A stretch of DNA of 64,000 bases, taken from Marinobacter pelagius (GTDB lineage: Bacteria; Pseudomonadota; Gammaproteobacteria; Pseudomonadales; Oleiphilaceae). The notes beneath the pieces were generated by a model that saw only the letters and a program-made list of their open reading frames with translations, did no database searches and was not told the origin of the DNA. The position numbers and the translations under genes were made by a program. Below are positions 1 through 9,523 of this stretch, piece after piece. The stretch covers positions 1 to 64,000 of the forward strand of contig NZ_QNRO01000001.1 of the NCBI RefSeq assembly GCF_003315345.1, in the 5' to 3' direction. The stretch's first letter is position 1. Each line of letters starts with the position of its first letter.

Positions 1-90
1 ACCTGATCCCATCCCGAACTCAGAAGTGAAACAGACCTGCGCCGATGGTAGTGTGGCGTTGCCCATGTGAGAGTAGGTCATCGTCAGGCT
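1..90 (+). rRNA. rrf: 5S ribosomal RNA, 3' part
   Basis: The segment matches the conserved 3' three quarters of bacterial 5S rRNA: the CCGAACTCAGAAGTGAAA loop, the GCGCCGATGGTAGTGTGG stretch and the terminal helix half ending in GTCAGGCT. The 5' part lies before the window. It is the last gene of a ribosomal RNA operon, because a strong terminator follows directly. The exact 3' end is estimated from alignment by eye to E. coli 5S. Confidence 0.95.
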
Positions 91-101
91 CCTAATACCA
101 A

Positions 102-134
102 AACCCCCAGCGGCTTCGCCGTTGGGGGTTTTTT
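102..134 (+). terminator. Rho-independent terminator of the rRNA operon
   Basis: A 12-bp stem (AACCCCCAGCGG / CCGTTGGGGGTT, with one G-T pair) and a short CTTCG loop are followed by a run of T. It lies directly after the 5S rRNA and separates the ribosomal RNA transcript from leuA. Confidence 0.93.
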
Positions 135-205
135 ATTTCCGGTTCGGGAGAAGTGATATACTCACTCCCAAAACCACACCAAAGTTTCTGACGGGAGCCC
201 TGCCA

Positions 206-1756
206 ATGGCCGCAACTGATCATCTGGTCATTTTTGATACCACCCTCCGTGACGGCGAACAGAGCCCGGGCGCGACCATGAATAAGGCGGAAAAACTCCG
301 CATTGCGAAGGCCCTCGAGAAACTGCGTGTTGATGTCATCGAGGCGGGTTTTGCGATCGCCAGTCAGGGCGACTTCGATGCCGTGAAGCAGATTGCCGAG
401 AACATCAGGGAATCCACGGTTTGCAGTCTGGCGCGTGCGCTCGACAATGATATTGATCGGGCTGCAGAAGCCATCCGGCCTGCCGAGCGTGGCCGAATCC
501 ATACCTTCATTGCCACCTCTCCGATTCACATGAAGCACAAGCTCCAGATGGAGCCGGACGAAGTCGTGGAGCAGGCGGTACGAGCCGTGAAGCGTGCTCG
601 CAGCCACGTAGATGACGTCGAGTTCTCCTGCGAGGATGCCGGACGTTCAGAGCTGGATTTCCTGTGCCGCATTATCGAGGCCGCCATCGATGCCGGCGCT
701 CGTACCATCAATATTCCCGATACCGTGGGGTATGCGATCCCGGAACAGTTCGGTGAAACCATCCACCAGATCATGAACAGGGTACCGAACGCGGACAAGG
801 CGATCTTCTCGGTGCACTGCCATAACGATCTGGGCCTGGCCGTCGCCAATTCCCTGGCCGCGGTAACCCGTGGTGCTCGTCAGGTGGAATGCACCATCAA
901 CGGCCTTGGTGAGCGCGCCGGCAACGCCGCTCTTGAAGAGATCGTTATGGCGGTTCGTACCCGTCAGGACCTGTTCAATATCGATACCAGGATTGATACC
1001 CAGCATATCGTCCCCGCATCCCGACTGGTCTCCACCATCACCGGTTTCCCGGTTCAGCCGAACAAGGCCATCGTGGGTGCGAATGCCTTCGCCCATGAGT
1101 CCGGTATTCACCAGGACGGTGTTCTCAAGCATCGGGAAACCTATGAAATCATGCGGGCCCAGGATGTAGGGTGGCACACTAATAGCCTGGTGCTGGGCAA
1201 GCACTCCGGTCGCAACGCGTTCCGTACCCGACTGCTGGAGCTGGGTATCCAGTTCGAGACCGAGACCGAGCTGAACGAAGCCTTTACCCGGTTCAAGGCC
1301 CTGGCCGACCTCAAACATGAAATCTTCGATGAGGATCTGCAGGCTATTGCCAGCGATACCCGTCAGAAGGAAGAGGAAGGCCCCTATGGACTGGTCTGCA
1401 TGCAGGTGTGTTCCGAAACCGGCGTAGTGCCGACGGCCAGTCTGACCCTTACGGTGGAAGGAAAGGAGCACAAGGTAGAGGCCGAGGGCAGTGGTCCGGT
1501 GGATGCCACCTTCAAGGCGATCGAGTCCCTGGTGGATTCCGGCTGTAACCTTCAGCTGTATTCGGTCAACGCCATCACCAGTGGTACGGATGCCCAGGGC
1601 GAAGTGACCGTGCGCCTGGAGCGGGGCGGCCGCATCGTCAATGGTGTCGGTGCGGATACCGATATCATCATTGCCTCGGCCAAGGCCTATATCGAAGCGC
1701 TGAACCTGATCAGCCGGGGTGGTATCCGTCAGCATCCGCAAGTGGCGGATGTATAA
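206..1756 (+). CDS. leuA: 2-isopropylmalate synthase LeuA
   Basis: Condenses acetyl-CoA with 2-oxoisovalerate to 2-isopropylmalate, the committed step of leucine synthesis, in the cytosol. The 516-residue length fits the short (E. coli-type) LeuA family. The [12 protein letters not shown] signature is at residues 11-22, and the metal-binding HCHND has its histidines at 204 and 206. A GxxGxGERAGN motif follows, and the C-terminal about 140 residues form the regulatory domain where leucine feedback acts. An upstream in-frame ATG at 122 overlaps the rRNA terminator, so the ATG at 206 is chosen. A TATACT at 157-162 could be its -10 box, but no good -35 is visible. Standing alone after an rRNA operon, it has no other leu genes nearby. 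Confidence 0.95.
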   Translation: MAATDHLVIFDTTLRDGEQSPGATMNKAEKLRIAKALEKLRVDVIEAGFAIASQGDFDAVKQIAENIRESTVCSLARALDNDIDRAAEAIRPAERGRIHTFIATSPIHMKHKLQMEPDEVVEQAVRAVKRARSHVDDVEFSCEDAGRSELDFLCRIIEAAIDAGARTINIPDTVGYAIPEQFGETIHQIMNRVPNADKAIFSVHCHNDLGLAVANSLAAVTRGARQVECTINGLGERAGNAALEEIVMAVRTRQDLFNIDTRIDTQHIVPASRLVSTITGFPVQPNKAIVGANAFAHESGIHQDGVLKHRETYEIMRAQDVGWHTNSLVLGKHSGRNAFRTRLLELGIQFETETELNEAFTRFKALADLKHEIFDEDLQAIASDTRQKEEEGPYGLVCMQVCSETGVVPTASLTLTVEGKEHKVEAEGSGPVDATFKAIESLVDSGCNLQLYSVNAITSGTDAQGEVTVRLERGGRIVNGVGADTDIIIASAKAYIEALNLISRGGIRQHPQVADV

Positions 1757-1771
1757 GCCGCGGGTAGTGTG

Positions 1772-2581
1772 ATGATCCATACCGAAGCAGAGCGTCAGTT
1801 CTACCTGGGAGTGGCCGGTGTAAGCCTCTGGTACGCCCGGTCACCTCTGCCTGGTGCCGCCCCGAGTCCGGCGTTTGAATTCCCGGAGGAAGTCACGTCT
1901 TCCCCTGAGGAACTCCCCGCTGCGACTGAGCCGAGAGCGCAAATCGCCCCAGGGGTATCCAGGAAGGCTTCCGGGAAGAGTGCGAAGCCTGCCCGGGCAG
2001 TCAATCTCCAGTCGCTGATGGAGGCATCAACGCCAGAATCCTCCGGTGCCAGCGCGACACCTCCAGCCACCCGCCCTGAAGCACTGTCAGTGCAGGAAGC
2101 TGCGACCACGGGGAATGACACCCGCCGGTCCACCGGTGAGTCCGAAGCCGCGCCATTCCGGCAAAAGTTGAATCTCCGGTTGTGGGTTGGTGGCCGGTTT
2201 GTGCTGGTAACAGATCTGTCCGGCGAGGCGAGCTTGCGTCTGCAGGAGACCCTGGCGGGCAATATCCTAAAGAGCGTTGGTGATCAGGAAGCCCGGGAAC
2301 TCGGCCCGGTTCTGTGGCCGGTATTCAATAATCCGCTGATTCCGGGAAATCGTCTGGCGGATCTGATCGATGTGCTCAGGGGCGTGCTTGAGCCGGTCGA
2401 AGCTCAGCAGGTGATTCTCCTGGGCGTTCCGGATTCCGGCGATCAATCCGGGGTAGAGCACTGGTTTGCCCAGGCCCTCGGGCGGAAGCCGGAACTGGTT
2501 TTCCCCCATACTTTGGCGGAACTCGCCGGGAATCCCGAGCTGAAGAAGAAGCTCTGGCAGCTTCTCAAGCCGTTTGCCTGA
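1772..2581 (+). CDS. holD: HolD-like protein, probable DNA polymerase III psi subunit
   Basis: Probable psi subunit of the clamp loader, which links the chi subunit (and SSB) to the tau/gamma complex. This is inferred from position and faint similarity. In E. coli holD directly precedes rimI, as here. Residues 8-24 (LGVAGVSLWYARSPLPG) resemble the E. coli HolD chi-binding N terminus (LGITQWSLRRPGAL). The end (LAELAGNPELKKKLWQLL) resembles LTDLRANPTARAALWQQI. At 269 residues it is twice the E. coli length: a low-complexity Ala/Ser/Pro/Glu linker of about 100 residues (about 30-125) separates the N-terminal peptide from the folded core (about 130-269). A GTG three bases upstream (1769) is an alternative start. 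The stop overlaps the rimI start (TGATG). Confidence 0.62.
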   Translation: MIHTEAERQFYLGVAGVSLWYARSPLPGAAPSPAFEFPEEVTSSPEELPAATEPRAQIAPGVSRKASGKSAKPARAVNLQSLMEASTPESSGASATPPATRPEALSVQEAATTGNDTRRSTGESEAAPFRQKLNLRLWVGGRFVLVTDLSGEASLRLQETLAGNILKSVGDQEARELGPVLWPVFNNPLIPGNRLADLIDVLRGVLEPVEAQQVILLGVPDSGDQSGVEHWFAQALGRKPELVFPHTLAELAGNPELKKKLWQLLKPFA

Positions 2582-3075
2582 TGCCCATGAATAATCGACC
2601 AGCGTTCGCAGGTGCGGACAGGCCTGCTCTCGAAATTCGGGCCCTGTCCCATTCCGATCTTTCCCGGGTGCTGGAAATCGAACGCCAGGGCTATTCCCAT
2701 CCCTGGAGCGAAGCGGTCTTCCTGGACTGCTTCAAGGACAATTATCGCCTGTGGGCGCTTTGCAAAGAGGATTCTCTTCTCGGATACGCGGTGGTTGCGT
2801 ATCTGGTGGATGAGGCCCACTTGCTGAACCTGTGCGTGCACCCGGACAGCCGGGGTTGCGGCGCGGGGCGCTACTTGCTCGAGCACCTGGTGGGCCAGGC
2901 CGGGGACGATGGCATGGTCCAGGTCCTGCTCGAGGTCCGGGTGACCAATCGTGCTGCCGAACAGCTCTATACCAGCGCCGGGTTCGAAGAGATCGGGCTG
3001 CGCCCCGGCTACTATCCGGCTGCCCAGGGCCGGGAGGACGCCAGGGTCATGACTCTCCCGCTGGAGAGTAAGTGA
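2581..3075 (+). CDS. rimI: Ribosomal protein S18-alanine N-acetyltransferase RimI
   Basis: A GNAT-fold acetyltransferase that acetylates the N terminus of ribosomal protein S18 using acetyl-CoA. The CoA-binding motif A is clear as RGCGAG at residues 91-96, after the LCVHPDS strand. The C-terminal GFEEIGLRPGYYP stretch carries the conserved YYP of RimI. At 164 residues it is slightly longer than E. coli RimI (148). It is translationally coupled to the holD-like gene by a one-base overlap, the same holD-rimI arrangement as in enterobacteria. Confidence 0.92.
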   Translation: MPMNNRPAFAGADRPALEIRALSHSDLSRVLEIERQGYSHPWSEAVFLDCFKDNYRLWALCKEDSLLGYAVVAYLVDEAHLLNLCVHPDSRGCGAGRYLLEHLVGQAGDDGMVQVLLEVRVTNRAAEQLYTSAGFEEIGLRPGYYPAAQGREDARVMTLPLESK

Positions 3076-3089
3076 TCACCGCGGTGCTG

Positions 3090-3119
3090 TTCACGGGGTG
3101 GGCCCTTACGGCTTATAAT
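3090..3119 (+). promoter_or_regulatory. Probable sigma-70 promoter of prfC
   Basis: TTCACG (3090-3095) and a consensus TATAAT (3114-3119) are separated by 18 bp, about 43 bp before the prfC ATG. It lies between rimI and prfC. The -10 is perfect and the -35 is 4 of 6. Confidence 0.6.
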
Positions 3120-3162
3120 ACCGGGTTTTCAAAATCCTCCGATTCCGAGCTCTAATTACACT

Positions 3163-4743
3163 ATGTCGAATCTTTCCCAGGAAGTGGCCAAGCGCCGTAC
3201 TTTCGCCATTATTTCTCACCCGGACGCCGGTAAGACCACCATCACCGAGAAGGTGCTGCTGTTCGGGCAGGCGCTCCAGAAAGCCGGTACGGTCAAGGGC
3301 AAGAAATCCGGTCAGCACGCCAAGTCCGACTGGATGGAGATGGAGAAGGAGCGGGGCATTTCGGTGACCACTTCCGTGATGCAGTTCCCGTATGGAGGCA
3401 AACTGGTCAACCTGCTGGACACCCCGGGTCACGAGGATTTCTCGGAGGATACCTACCGTACCCTGACCGCTGTGGACTCCTGCCTGATGGTGATCGACAG
3501 CGCCAAGGGTGTCGAGGAACGGACCATAAAGCTCATGGAGGTCACCCGCTTACGGGATACGCCGATCCTGACCTTCATGAACAAGCTCGATCGCGATACC
3601 CGGGACCCGGTGGAGCTGATGGACGAAGTGGAGGAGGTTCTCAAGATTGCCTGCGCGCCGGTGACCTGGCCGATCGGCATGGGCAAGAACTTCAAGGGTG
3701 TGTATCACCTGCTGCGCGACGAGGTGGTGCTGTACCAGTCGGGGCAGGGCCATACCATCCAGGAGAAGCGCATCATCAAGGGCCTCGACAACCCTGAGCT
3801 GGATGAAGCGATCGGTGCCTATGCGTCCGATCTCCGGGACGAGATCGAACTGGTCAAGGGCGCATCCCACGAATTCGACCAGGAGGCCTTCCTGGCCGGT
3901 GAGCTGACTCCGGTGTTCTTCGGTACCGCCCTGGGTAACTTCGGCGTTGATCACATGCTGGACGGTCTGGTGGAGTGGGCGCCGGAGCCCCAGCCGCGGG
4001 AGACGGACCAGCGTCTGGTCGAGCCCACCGAGGACGGCTTTTCCGGTTTTGTTTTCAAGATCCAGGCCAACATGGATCCCCAACATCGGGACCGGATCGC
4101 CTTCCTGCGCATTGTCTCCGGCAAGTACGCCCAGGGGATGAAGGCTCGTCATGTCCGCATTGGCAAGGATGTCCGCTTTTCCGATGCCCTGACCTTCATG
4201 GCCGGCGACCGGGAGCATGCCGAAGAGGCCTTTGCCGGGGATATCATCGGCCTGCATAACCACGGCACCATCCAGCTGGGTGATACCTTCACCGCTGGCG
4301 AGGACATGAAGTTTACCGGCATCCCGAACTTCGCCCCGGAGCTGTTCCGGCGCATCCGGCTCAAGGACCCCCTTAAGGCCAAGCAGTTGCAGAAGGGCCT
4401 GATCCAGTTGTCCGAAGAGGGCGCGGTCCAGGTATTCCGGCCGCTGAAGAGCAACGACCTGATCGTGGGTGCGGTTGGTGTGCTCCAGTTCGATGTGGTG
4501 GTGGCTCGCCTGAAGAGCGAATACAAGGTGGATGCAGTCTATGAGCCCATCAACGTGGCCACGGCCCGGTGGGTCGGCTGCGATGACGAGCGTAAGCTGG
4601 ATGAGTTCGAGCGCAAGAACAACGACTATCTTGCCCTTGATGGCAGTGACCGCCTGGCCTACATCGCGCCGACCATGGTCAACCTGAACCTGGCCCAGGA
4701 GCGTTACCCGGATATCCGGTTCCAGAAAACCCGGGAACACTGA
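3163..4743 (+). CDS. prfC: Peptide chain release factor 3
   Basis: A translational GTPase that recycles RF1/RF2 from the ribosome after peptide release. The 526 residues match the RF3 family (E. coli 529). The GTPase motifs are visible: P-loop SHPDAGKT at 18-25, [11 protein letters not shown] from residue 86, and NKLDRD from residue 140. Domains II and III follow ([17 protein letters not shown] and the C-terminal RFQKTREH). It lies downstream of rimI, as in E. coli, but without yjjG between. It has its own upstream promoter. Confidence 0.97.
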   Translation: MSNLSQEVAKRRTFAIISHPDAGKTTITEKVLLFGQALQKAGTVKGKKSGQHAKSDWMEMEKERGISVTTSVMQFPYGGKLVNLLDTPGHEDFSEDTYRTLTAVDSCLMVIDSAKGVEERTIKLMEVTRLRDTPILTFMNKLDRDTRDPVELMDEVEEVLKIACAPVTWPIGMGKNFKGVYHLLRDEVVLYQSGQGHTIQEKRIIKGLDNPELDEAIGAYASDLRDEIELVKGASHEFDQEAFLAGELTPVFFGTALGNFGVDHMLDGLVEWAPEPQPRETDQRLVEPTEDGFSGFVFKIQANMDPQHRDRIAFLRIVSGKYAQGMKARHVRIGKDVRFSDALTFMAGDREHAEEAFAGDIIGLHNHGTIQLGDTFTAGEDMKFTGIPNFAPELFRRIRLKDPLKAKQLQKGLIQLSEEGAVQVFRPLKSNDLIVGAVGVLQFDVVVARLKSEYKVDAVYEPINVATARWVGCDDERKLDEFERKNNDYLALDGSDRLAYIAPTMVNLNLAQERYPDIRFQKTREH

Positions 4744-4766
4744 ATCGGTGCCGGGCGGAGGTGAGC

Positions 4767-5552
4767 ATGAGAATGATCGACGCCCATTGCCACTTTGATT
4801 TTCCCCGTTTCGACGGTCAGCGAGCGCAAGTGCTGGGCGAGGCCCGGGCAGTCGGCGTTCTGGGTGTCGTGATCCCCGGGGTTCGCAAGGCGGACTGGTC
4901 AAGGGTCCGGGAGGTTGCCTGCGCTCACACGGGCCTGTGGTACTGCCTGGGGATTCATCCCTGGTTTGTGCAGGAGCACAGCGAAGGAGATCTCCAGGCC
5001 CTTGAGGATCAGTTGGCGGAGCGGCCTGAGCGTTGTGTCGGTCTCGGTGAATGCGGTCTGGATCGCCTGCACGGAGCGCTGGATGAGCAGCAGCCCTGGT
5101 TCGAGCGTCAGGTGGCCATAGCCGCGAGGCTGGATCTTCCCCTGATTATCCACTCGGTAAAGACCCATGATGAGGTCCATGCCACCCTCCGCCGGGCCAA
5201 CTGGTCGGGGCGGGCGCTGATCCACGGCTTTTCAGGCAGCTTCCAGCAGGCCGCCAAGCTGGTGGATGTGGGCTGTTACATCGGCATTGGCGGATTGATC
5301 ACCCATGATCCCGCCCGCAAGACCTGGGACACGGTCGCGCGGCTGCCGCTGGATTGCCTGGTGCTGGAAACGGACGCGCCGGATATGTCACCGGCGGGTG
5401 TGGGGCCCGGGCAGAACTCACCGGTCTATCTGCCGCGGATACTCGAGACGCTGGCGACTCTCCGGGGCGTGAGTGCGTCAGAAATTGCGCCGGAATTACT
5501 CGCCAATGCCTGTTCGCTCTATGGCTGGACCGGCGGCGATCTGCCAGAATAA
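4767..5552 (+). CDS. TatD-family metal-dependent hydrolase (YjjV-like)
   Basis: An amidohydrolase-fold metalloenzyme of the TatD family; family members act as DNases, but the substrate of this branch is unsettled. Metal ligands are visible: HCH at residues 7-9, GLGECGLD (Glu ligand), a histidine in LIIHSVKTHDE, a histidine in LIHGFSGS, and the ETDAPDM aspartate. Length is 261 residues, typical for the family. An in-frame GTG lies at 4761, but GGAG at 4757-4760 is spaced 6 bases from the ATG at 4767, so that ATG is preferred. It probably shares the prfC transcript (23-bp gap). In E. coli yjjV also lies near prfC. Confidence 0.85.
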   Translation: MRMIDAHCHFDFPRFDGQRAQVLGEARAVGVLGVVIPGVRKADWSRVREVACAHTGLWYCLGIHPWFVQEHSEGDLQALEDQLAERPERCVGLGECGLDRLHGALDEQQPWFERQVAIAARLDLPLIIHSVKTHDEVHATLRRANWSGRALIHGFSGSFQQAAKLVDVGCYIGIGGLITHDPARKTWDTVARLPLDCLVLETDAPDMSPAGVGPGQNSPVYLPRILETLATLRGVSASEIAPELLANACSLYGWTGGDLPE

Positions 5553-5580
5553 GGGAATAGCGAAACAAGGCGGGTCGGGG

Positions 5581-5609
5581 TTGGTTTTCCCTGTGGGTTC
5601 GAGTATACT
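5581..5609 (+). promoter_or_regulatory. Probable promoter of rplM-rpsI
   Basis: TTGGTT (5581-5586), a 17-bp spacer and TATACT (5604-5609) precede a leader of about 140 nt before rplM. A leader of this size could host the autoregulation known for E. coli L13. I could not define a specific structure by eye. Confidence 0.6.
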
Positions 5610-5756
5610 TCGCGCCCTGGCTTTTCAAGGCGATGTCACTATCTCAGCCCCGAATGGTGTCACTGCCAACATTACAGGTATGAACCTCCTCCGGATGCCT
5701 TGCATTTACCGGTGGTGGTTTTTAACGTTTCTTTTATAGCGTTCAAGGCGGAATCA

Positions 5757-6185
5757 ATGAAGACTCTGAGTGCGAAACCAGAAACAGTAAAACGTGACTG
5801 GTACGTTGTAGACGCAGCCGGCAAGACGCTGGGTCGTCTGTCAACCGAAATCGCCCGTCGTCTGCGGGGCAAGCATAAGCCTGAGTATACCCCTCACGTG
5901 GACACTGGCGACTACATCGTTGTAATCAATGCCAGCCAGGTGCAGGTTACCGGCAAAAAGGCATCTGCAAAGATGTACTACAGCCACACCGGCTTTCCGG
6001 GTGGAATCAAGTCCATCAATTTCGAGAAGCTGGTAGACAAGGCTCCCGAGCAAATCATCCAGAAGTCTGTCAAAGGCATGCTTCCGAAAGGCCCGCTCGG
6101 CCGTGCCATGTTCAAGAAGCTGAAAGTCTACGCCGGCGCTGAGCATCCCCATGCAGCCCAGCAGCCCAAAGAACTCGACATTTAA
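5757..6185 (+). CDS. rplM: 50S ribosomal protein L13
   Basis: An early-assembly protein of the large ribosomal subunit that binds 23S rRNA. Its length of 142 residues is identical to E. coli L13. Typical stretches are the N-terminal [30 protein letters not shown], and [11 protein letters not shown] near the C terminus. The ATG at 5757 is chosen over an upstream in-frame start because it fits the family's N terminus. It forms an operon with rpsI after 12 bp. Confidence 0.98.
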   Translation: MKTLSAKPETVKRDWYVVDAAGKTLGRLSTEIARRLRGKHKPEYTPHVDTGDYIVVINASQVQVTGKKASAKMYYSHTGFPGGIKSINFEKLVDKAPEQIIQKSVKGMLPKGPLGRAMFKKLKVYAGAEHPHAAQQPKELDI

Positions 6186-6197
6186 CGGAAGGCGGAT

Positions 6198-6590
6198 ATG
6201 TCTGTAGCACAAAATTACGGTACTGGTCGCCGCAAGAACTCCACGGCTCGCGTCTTTATCAAGCCGGGTAGCGGTAACATCACTATCAACGGTCGCACCA
6301 TCGAGCAGTTCTTCGGTCGTGAGACTCTGCGCATGATCGTTCGTCAGCCGCTGGTGGTTGCCGAGTCTACCGATCGTTTCGACATTAACATCACCGTCAA
6401 GGGTGGTGGTACCAGTGGCCAGGCCGGCGCTATTCGCCACGGTCTGACCCGTGCCCTGATGGACTACGACGAGACTCTGCGCCCGGCACTGCGCAAGGCG
6501 GGTTACGTTACCCGTGACGCACGTGAAGTCGAGCGTAAGAAGGTTGGTCTGCGCAAGGCGCGTAAGCGTCCGCAGTTCTCCAAGCGTTAA
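6198..6590 (+). CDS. rpsI: 30S ribosomal protein S9
   Basis: A small-subunit protein whose C-terminal tail reaches the P-site tRNA. Length is 130 residues, as in E. coli. It shows the [13 protein letters not shown] start, the [14 protein letters not shown] motif and the basic tail ending KRPQFSKR. Upstream GGAAGG gives a good ribosome binding site. It is the last gene of the rplM-rpsI operon and is followed by a terminator. Confidence 0.98.
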   Translation: MSVAQNYGTGRRKNSTARVFIKPGSGNITINGRTIEQFFGRETLRMIVRQPLVVAESTDRFDINITVKGGGTSGQAGAIRHGLTRALMDYDETLRPALRKAGYVTRDAREVERKKVGLRKARKRPQFSKR

Positions 6591-6610
6591 TTCTGCTTGC
6601 GGAATGCGAA

Positions 6611-6642
6611 AAAACCCGGTCCTCTCTGGCCGGGTTTTTTTT
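6611..6642 (+). terminator. Rho-independent terminator after rpsI
   Basis: A 7-bp stem AACCCGG / CCGGGTT with a 10-nt loop is flanked by A-run and T-run (eight T). It ends the rplM-rpsI transcript. Confidence 0.92.
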
Positions 6643-6833
6643 GTGTCCCAGCGACTTGCCAACAAATTGATCTGGAACAGGGAAGCACCGCGCGAGGCGC
6701 CTTTCCGACTTGTAAGCCCATGGCAATTTCATTACCATTTGGGCGCTTATATTTTTGGGTTGTGAAGTCCTTTAAGATGCACATTGCCGGCTTTTGGGCG
6801 GGCTGTGACATCGCCTGATGGGAGAAAACCATA

Positions 6834-7427
6834 ATGAGTAATGGCGACGTGAGCCAAGGCCGGCGCCGGTTTCTGATCGGCGCTACGTCCGTGGTGGGTG
6901 GAGTCGGCGTCGTCGGTGCAGCAGTTCCTTTCGTGGCATCCTGGAATCCCAGTGCCAAGGCGGAAGCAGCGGGTGCACCGGTAACCGTCAATATCAGCAA
7001 GATTGAACCAGGCCAGCAGATCACCGTTGAGTGGCGCGGTAAGCCGGTCTGGATCATCCGCCGCACTCCGGAAATGCTGGAGAATATCGAGAAGCTGAAC
7101 GACGTGGTGAAGGATCCGCAGTCGGAAGCTCCCCAACAGCCCCCCTACATCGACGGTATCTACCGGGCCCTCAAGCCCGAGTTTGCCGTGCTGGTTGGCC
7201 TCTGCACACACTTGGGATGTGTCCCTTCCTATCGTCCTGAAGTGGCCCCCGCTGATCTCGGTGAGAGCTGGCTCGGTGGCCTCTTCTGTCCGTGCCACGG
7301 CTCCCGCTACGACCTGGCTGGCCGGGTTTATGAAGCGCAGCCTGCGCCCCTGAACCTCGAAGTGCCGCCGTATCGGTTCGATGACGAGTCGACTCTCACC
7401 GTTGGTCTTGATCCGGAGGCAGCGTAA
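6834..7427 (+). CDS. petA: Ubiquinol-cytochrome c reductase Rieske iron-sulfur subunit
   Basis: Carries electrons from ubiquinol to cytochrome c1 in the bc1 complex of the inner membrane. The N terminus has a twin-arginine signal-anchor (RRRFLIG around residues 10-16, followed by a hydrophobic segment to about 38). The 2Fe-2S ligands are in CTHLGC (124-129) and CPCHGS (152-157). At 197 residues it has the usual family length. It is the first gene of petABC, and its stop overlaps the petB start (TAATG). Its own promoter in the 240-bp gap after rpsI was not identified with confidence. Confidence 0.97.
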   Translation: MSNGDVSQGRRRFLIGATSVVGGVGVVGAAVPFVASWNPSAKAEAAGAPVTVNISKIEPGQQITVEWRGKPVWIIRRTPEMLENIEKLNDVVKDPQSEAPQQPPYIDGIYRALKPEFAVLVGLCTHLGCVPSYRPEVAPADLGESWLGGLFCPCHGSRYDLAGRVYEAQPAPLNLEVPPYRFDDESTLTVGLDPEAA

Positions 7428-8659
7428 TGCAGAAACTCATTCAGTGGGTAGACGACCGTCTCCCGATCGTTGATGCCTGGAACAAACACCTGGCCAAGTA
7501 TTACGCGCCGAAAAACTTCAACGTGTGGTACTTCTTTGGCTCCCTGGCCATGCTTGTACTGGTCAACCAGCTGGTGACCGGTATCTGGCTGACCATGAGC
7601 TACAACCCCTCCGCCGAGGGAGCCTTTGCGTCCGTTGAGTACATCATGCGTGATGTGGAGTGGGGCTGGCTGCTCCGCTATCTACACTCGACCGGTGCTT
7701 CGGCCTTCTTCATCGTGGTTTACCTCCACATGTTCCGCGGTCTGATGTACGGCTCGTACCAGAAGCCCCGTGAGCTGATCTGGATCTTCGGGATGCTGAT
7801 CTACCTGGTGCTGATGGCCGAAGCCTTCATGGGCTACCTGCTGCCCTGGGGCCAGATGTCCTACTGGGGTGCCCAGGTTATCGTTAACCTGTTCGGTGCC
7901 ATTCCGGTGATCGGTGAAGACCTGTCCCTGTGGATTCGTGGTGACTACCTGATTTCCGGTATTACCCTGAACCGTTTCTTCGCCCTGCACGTGGTTGCAC
8001 TGCCGATCGTTCTGCTGGGCCTGGTGGTGCTGCACATCCTGGCGCTGCACGAGGTTGGTTCCAACAACCCGGATGGTATTGATATCAAGAAGAACAAGGA
8101 CGAGAACGGCATCCCGAAAGACGGTATCCCGTTCCACCCGTACTACAGCGTTCACGACCTGCTAGGCGTGGCCGTGTTCTTCTTCATCTTCTTCATTGTG
8201 GTGTTCTTCTTCCCGGAGATGGGTGGGCTGTTCCTCGAAAAACCGAATTTCGAACCGGCGAACCCCTTGAAGACGCCTGCTCACATCGCACCGGTCTGGT
8301 ATTTCACACCGTTCTACGCGATGCTGCGTGCAGTCACCATCGACCTGTTCGGCCTGCCGGCCAAGTTCTGGGGTGTGGTCGTGATGGGTGGTGCTATCGC
8401 TATCCTGTTTGTGCTGCCCTGGCTTGACCGCAGTCCGGTCCGGTCCATCCGCTACAAGGGCTGGTTGAGCAAGATTGCCCTGGCGATCTTTGCTGTCAGC
8501 TTCGTGATCCTGGGCTACCTCGGCCTGGTTCCGGCAACAGAAGGTCGCACCATGGTCGCGCAGATCCTGACCGTGCTGTACTTCCTGTACTTCATTCTGA
8601 TGCCGTTCTATACGCGCATGGAGAAAACCAAGCCAGTACCAGAGAGGGTGACAGGGTAA
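7427..8659 (+). CDS. petB: Cytochrome b of the bc1 complex
   Basis: The membrane core of the bc1 complex, carrying two b hemes and both quinone sites. The 410-residue protein is hydrophobic, with eight or so membrane segments. Heme-ligating histidines lie in the second and fourth helices (LHSTGASAFFIVVYLHMFRG and the FFALHVVALPIVLL...LHILALHE stretch). PEMGG in the E-F loop resembles the Qo-site PEWY motif in position, but I did not align it. It overlaps petA and petC by one base each, so the three are translationally coupled. Confidence 0.97.
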   Translation: MQKLIQWVDDRLPIVDAWNKHLAKYYAPKNFNVWYFFGSLAMLVLVNQLVTGIWLTMSYNPSAEGAFASVEYIMRDVEWGWLLRYLHSTGASAFFIVVYLHMFRGLMYGSYQKPRELIWIFGMLIYLVLMAEAFMGYLLPWGQMSYWGAQVIVNLFGAIPVIGEDLSLWIRGDYLISGITLNRFFALHVVALPIVLLGLVVLHILALHEVGSNNPDGIDIKKNKDENGIPKDGIPFHPYYSVHDLLGVAVFFFIFFIVVFFFPEMGGLFLEKPNFEPANPLKTPAHIAPVWYFTPFYAMLRAVTIDLFGLPAKFWGVVVMGGAIAILFVLPWLDRSPVRSIRYKGWLSKIALAIFAVSFVILGYLGLVPATEGRTMVAQILTVLYFLYFILMPFYTRMEKTKPVPERVTG

Positions 8660-9414
8660 TGAGAAAGCTGATTTTTGGTCTCGTTTTCGCAGTCCTGCCG
8701 GCTCTCGGGCTGGCAGCCGGCGGCGCAGTTCCGCTCGACCATATCGAGACGGATCACACCAACAAGGAATCCCTGCAGCGGGGGGTGACCCTGTTCACGA
8801 ACTACTGCATGGGTTGCCACTCCATGGAATACGCCCGTTACAAGCGTGTGGCCGATGACCTTGGTATTCCTCAGGAGCTGTATGAGGAGAACCTGATCTT
8901 CACCGGCGCCAAGATTGGCGAGCTGATGAAGAACTCCATGAGCAAGGATATGGCGGCGGGCTGGTTTGGTGCACCGCCACCCGATCTGACTCTGGAAACC
9001 CGCCTGCGTGGTGAATCCTGGGTCTATTCCTATCTGCGTGGTTTCTACAAGGATGAGAGTCGCCCGCTGGGTGTGAATAACGTCGTCTTCCCGAATGTGG
9101 GTATGCCCCATGTGATGGTGGAGCTGCAGGGTCTGTGTGCCGTTCACCCGAATGTCGGGGTTGAAGCCTCCGTTGAACCGCTCAGCGGCAACATCAACAA
9201 CGGCGATCTCTGTCCGCAGTACGCAAGCGAAGGTTCCATGACCGAGGCGGAATTCAACCAGGCCATGTACGACCTGACCAACTTCATGTCCTATATGGCA
9301 GACCCGGTCCGGGTTGAGCGTGAGCGCCTGGGTATCTTCGTTCTGATCTTCGTGGCGATCTTCTTCGTCTTCGCGTACCTGCTCAATCGTGAGTACTGGA
9401 AGGACGTACACTGA
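8659..9414 (+). CDS. petC: Cytochrome c1 of the bc1 complex
   Basis: The periplasmic c-type heme subunit passing electrons from the Rieske protein to soluble cytochrome c. A signal peptide occupies residues 1-20 (MRKLIFGLVFAVLPALGLAA). The heme attachment site CMGCH is at 50-54 and a candidate axial methionine is in VGMPHVM. A single C-terminal membrane anchor precedes NREYWKDVH. At 251 residues it has normal length. It ends the petABC operon before a terminator. Confidence 0.97.
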   Translation: MRKLIFGLVFAVLPALGLAAGGAVPLDHIETDHTNKESLQRGVTLFTNYCMGCHSMEYARYKRVADDLGIPQELYEENLIFTGAKIGELMKNSMSKDMAAGWFGAPPPDLTLETRLRGESWVYSYLRGFYKDESRPLGVNNVVFPNVGMPHVMVELQGLCAVHPNVGVEASVEPLSGNINNGDLCPQYASEGSMTEAEFNQAMYDLTNFMSYMADPVRVERERLGIFVLIFVAIFFVFAYLLNREYWKDVH

Positions 9415-9423
9415 GAAATAGGG

Positions 9424-9476
9424 TATAATCCCGTTTCCTGAATTCCAGCGGGCTCTTTAGGGCCCGCTGGATTTTT
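9424..9476 (+). terminator. Terminator after petC, preceded by a consensus -10 box
   Basis: A 9-bp stem CCAGCGGGC (9445-9453) / GCCCGCTGG (9462-9470) followed by ATTTTT terminates petABC. A perfect TATAAT sits just upstream at 9424-9429, without a convincing -35. It may be chance, or a promoter whose short transcript meets the terminator before sspA. Confidence 0.85.
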
Positions 9477-9523
9477 GCGTTTCTTCAGGGTTATTTCGGT
9501 TTGTTTACTCGTGAGGTAGTTCT

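Noticed and set aside
137..205. Leucine leader peptide or attenuator before leuA
   Set aside because: I see no short frame with leucine codon runs and no terminator hairpin in the 70 bp between the rRNA terminator and leuA.
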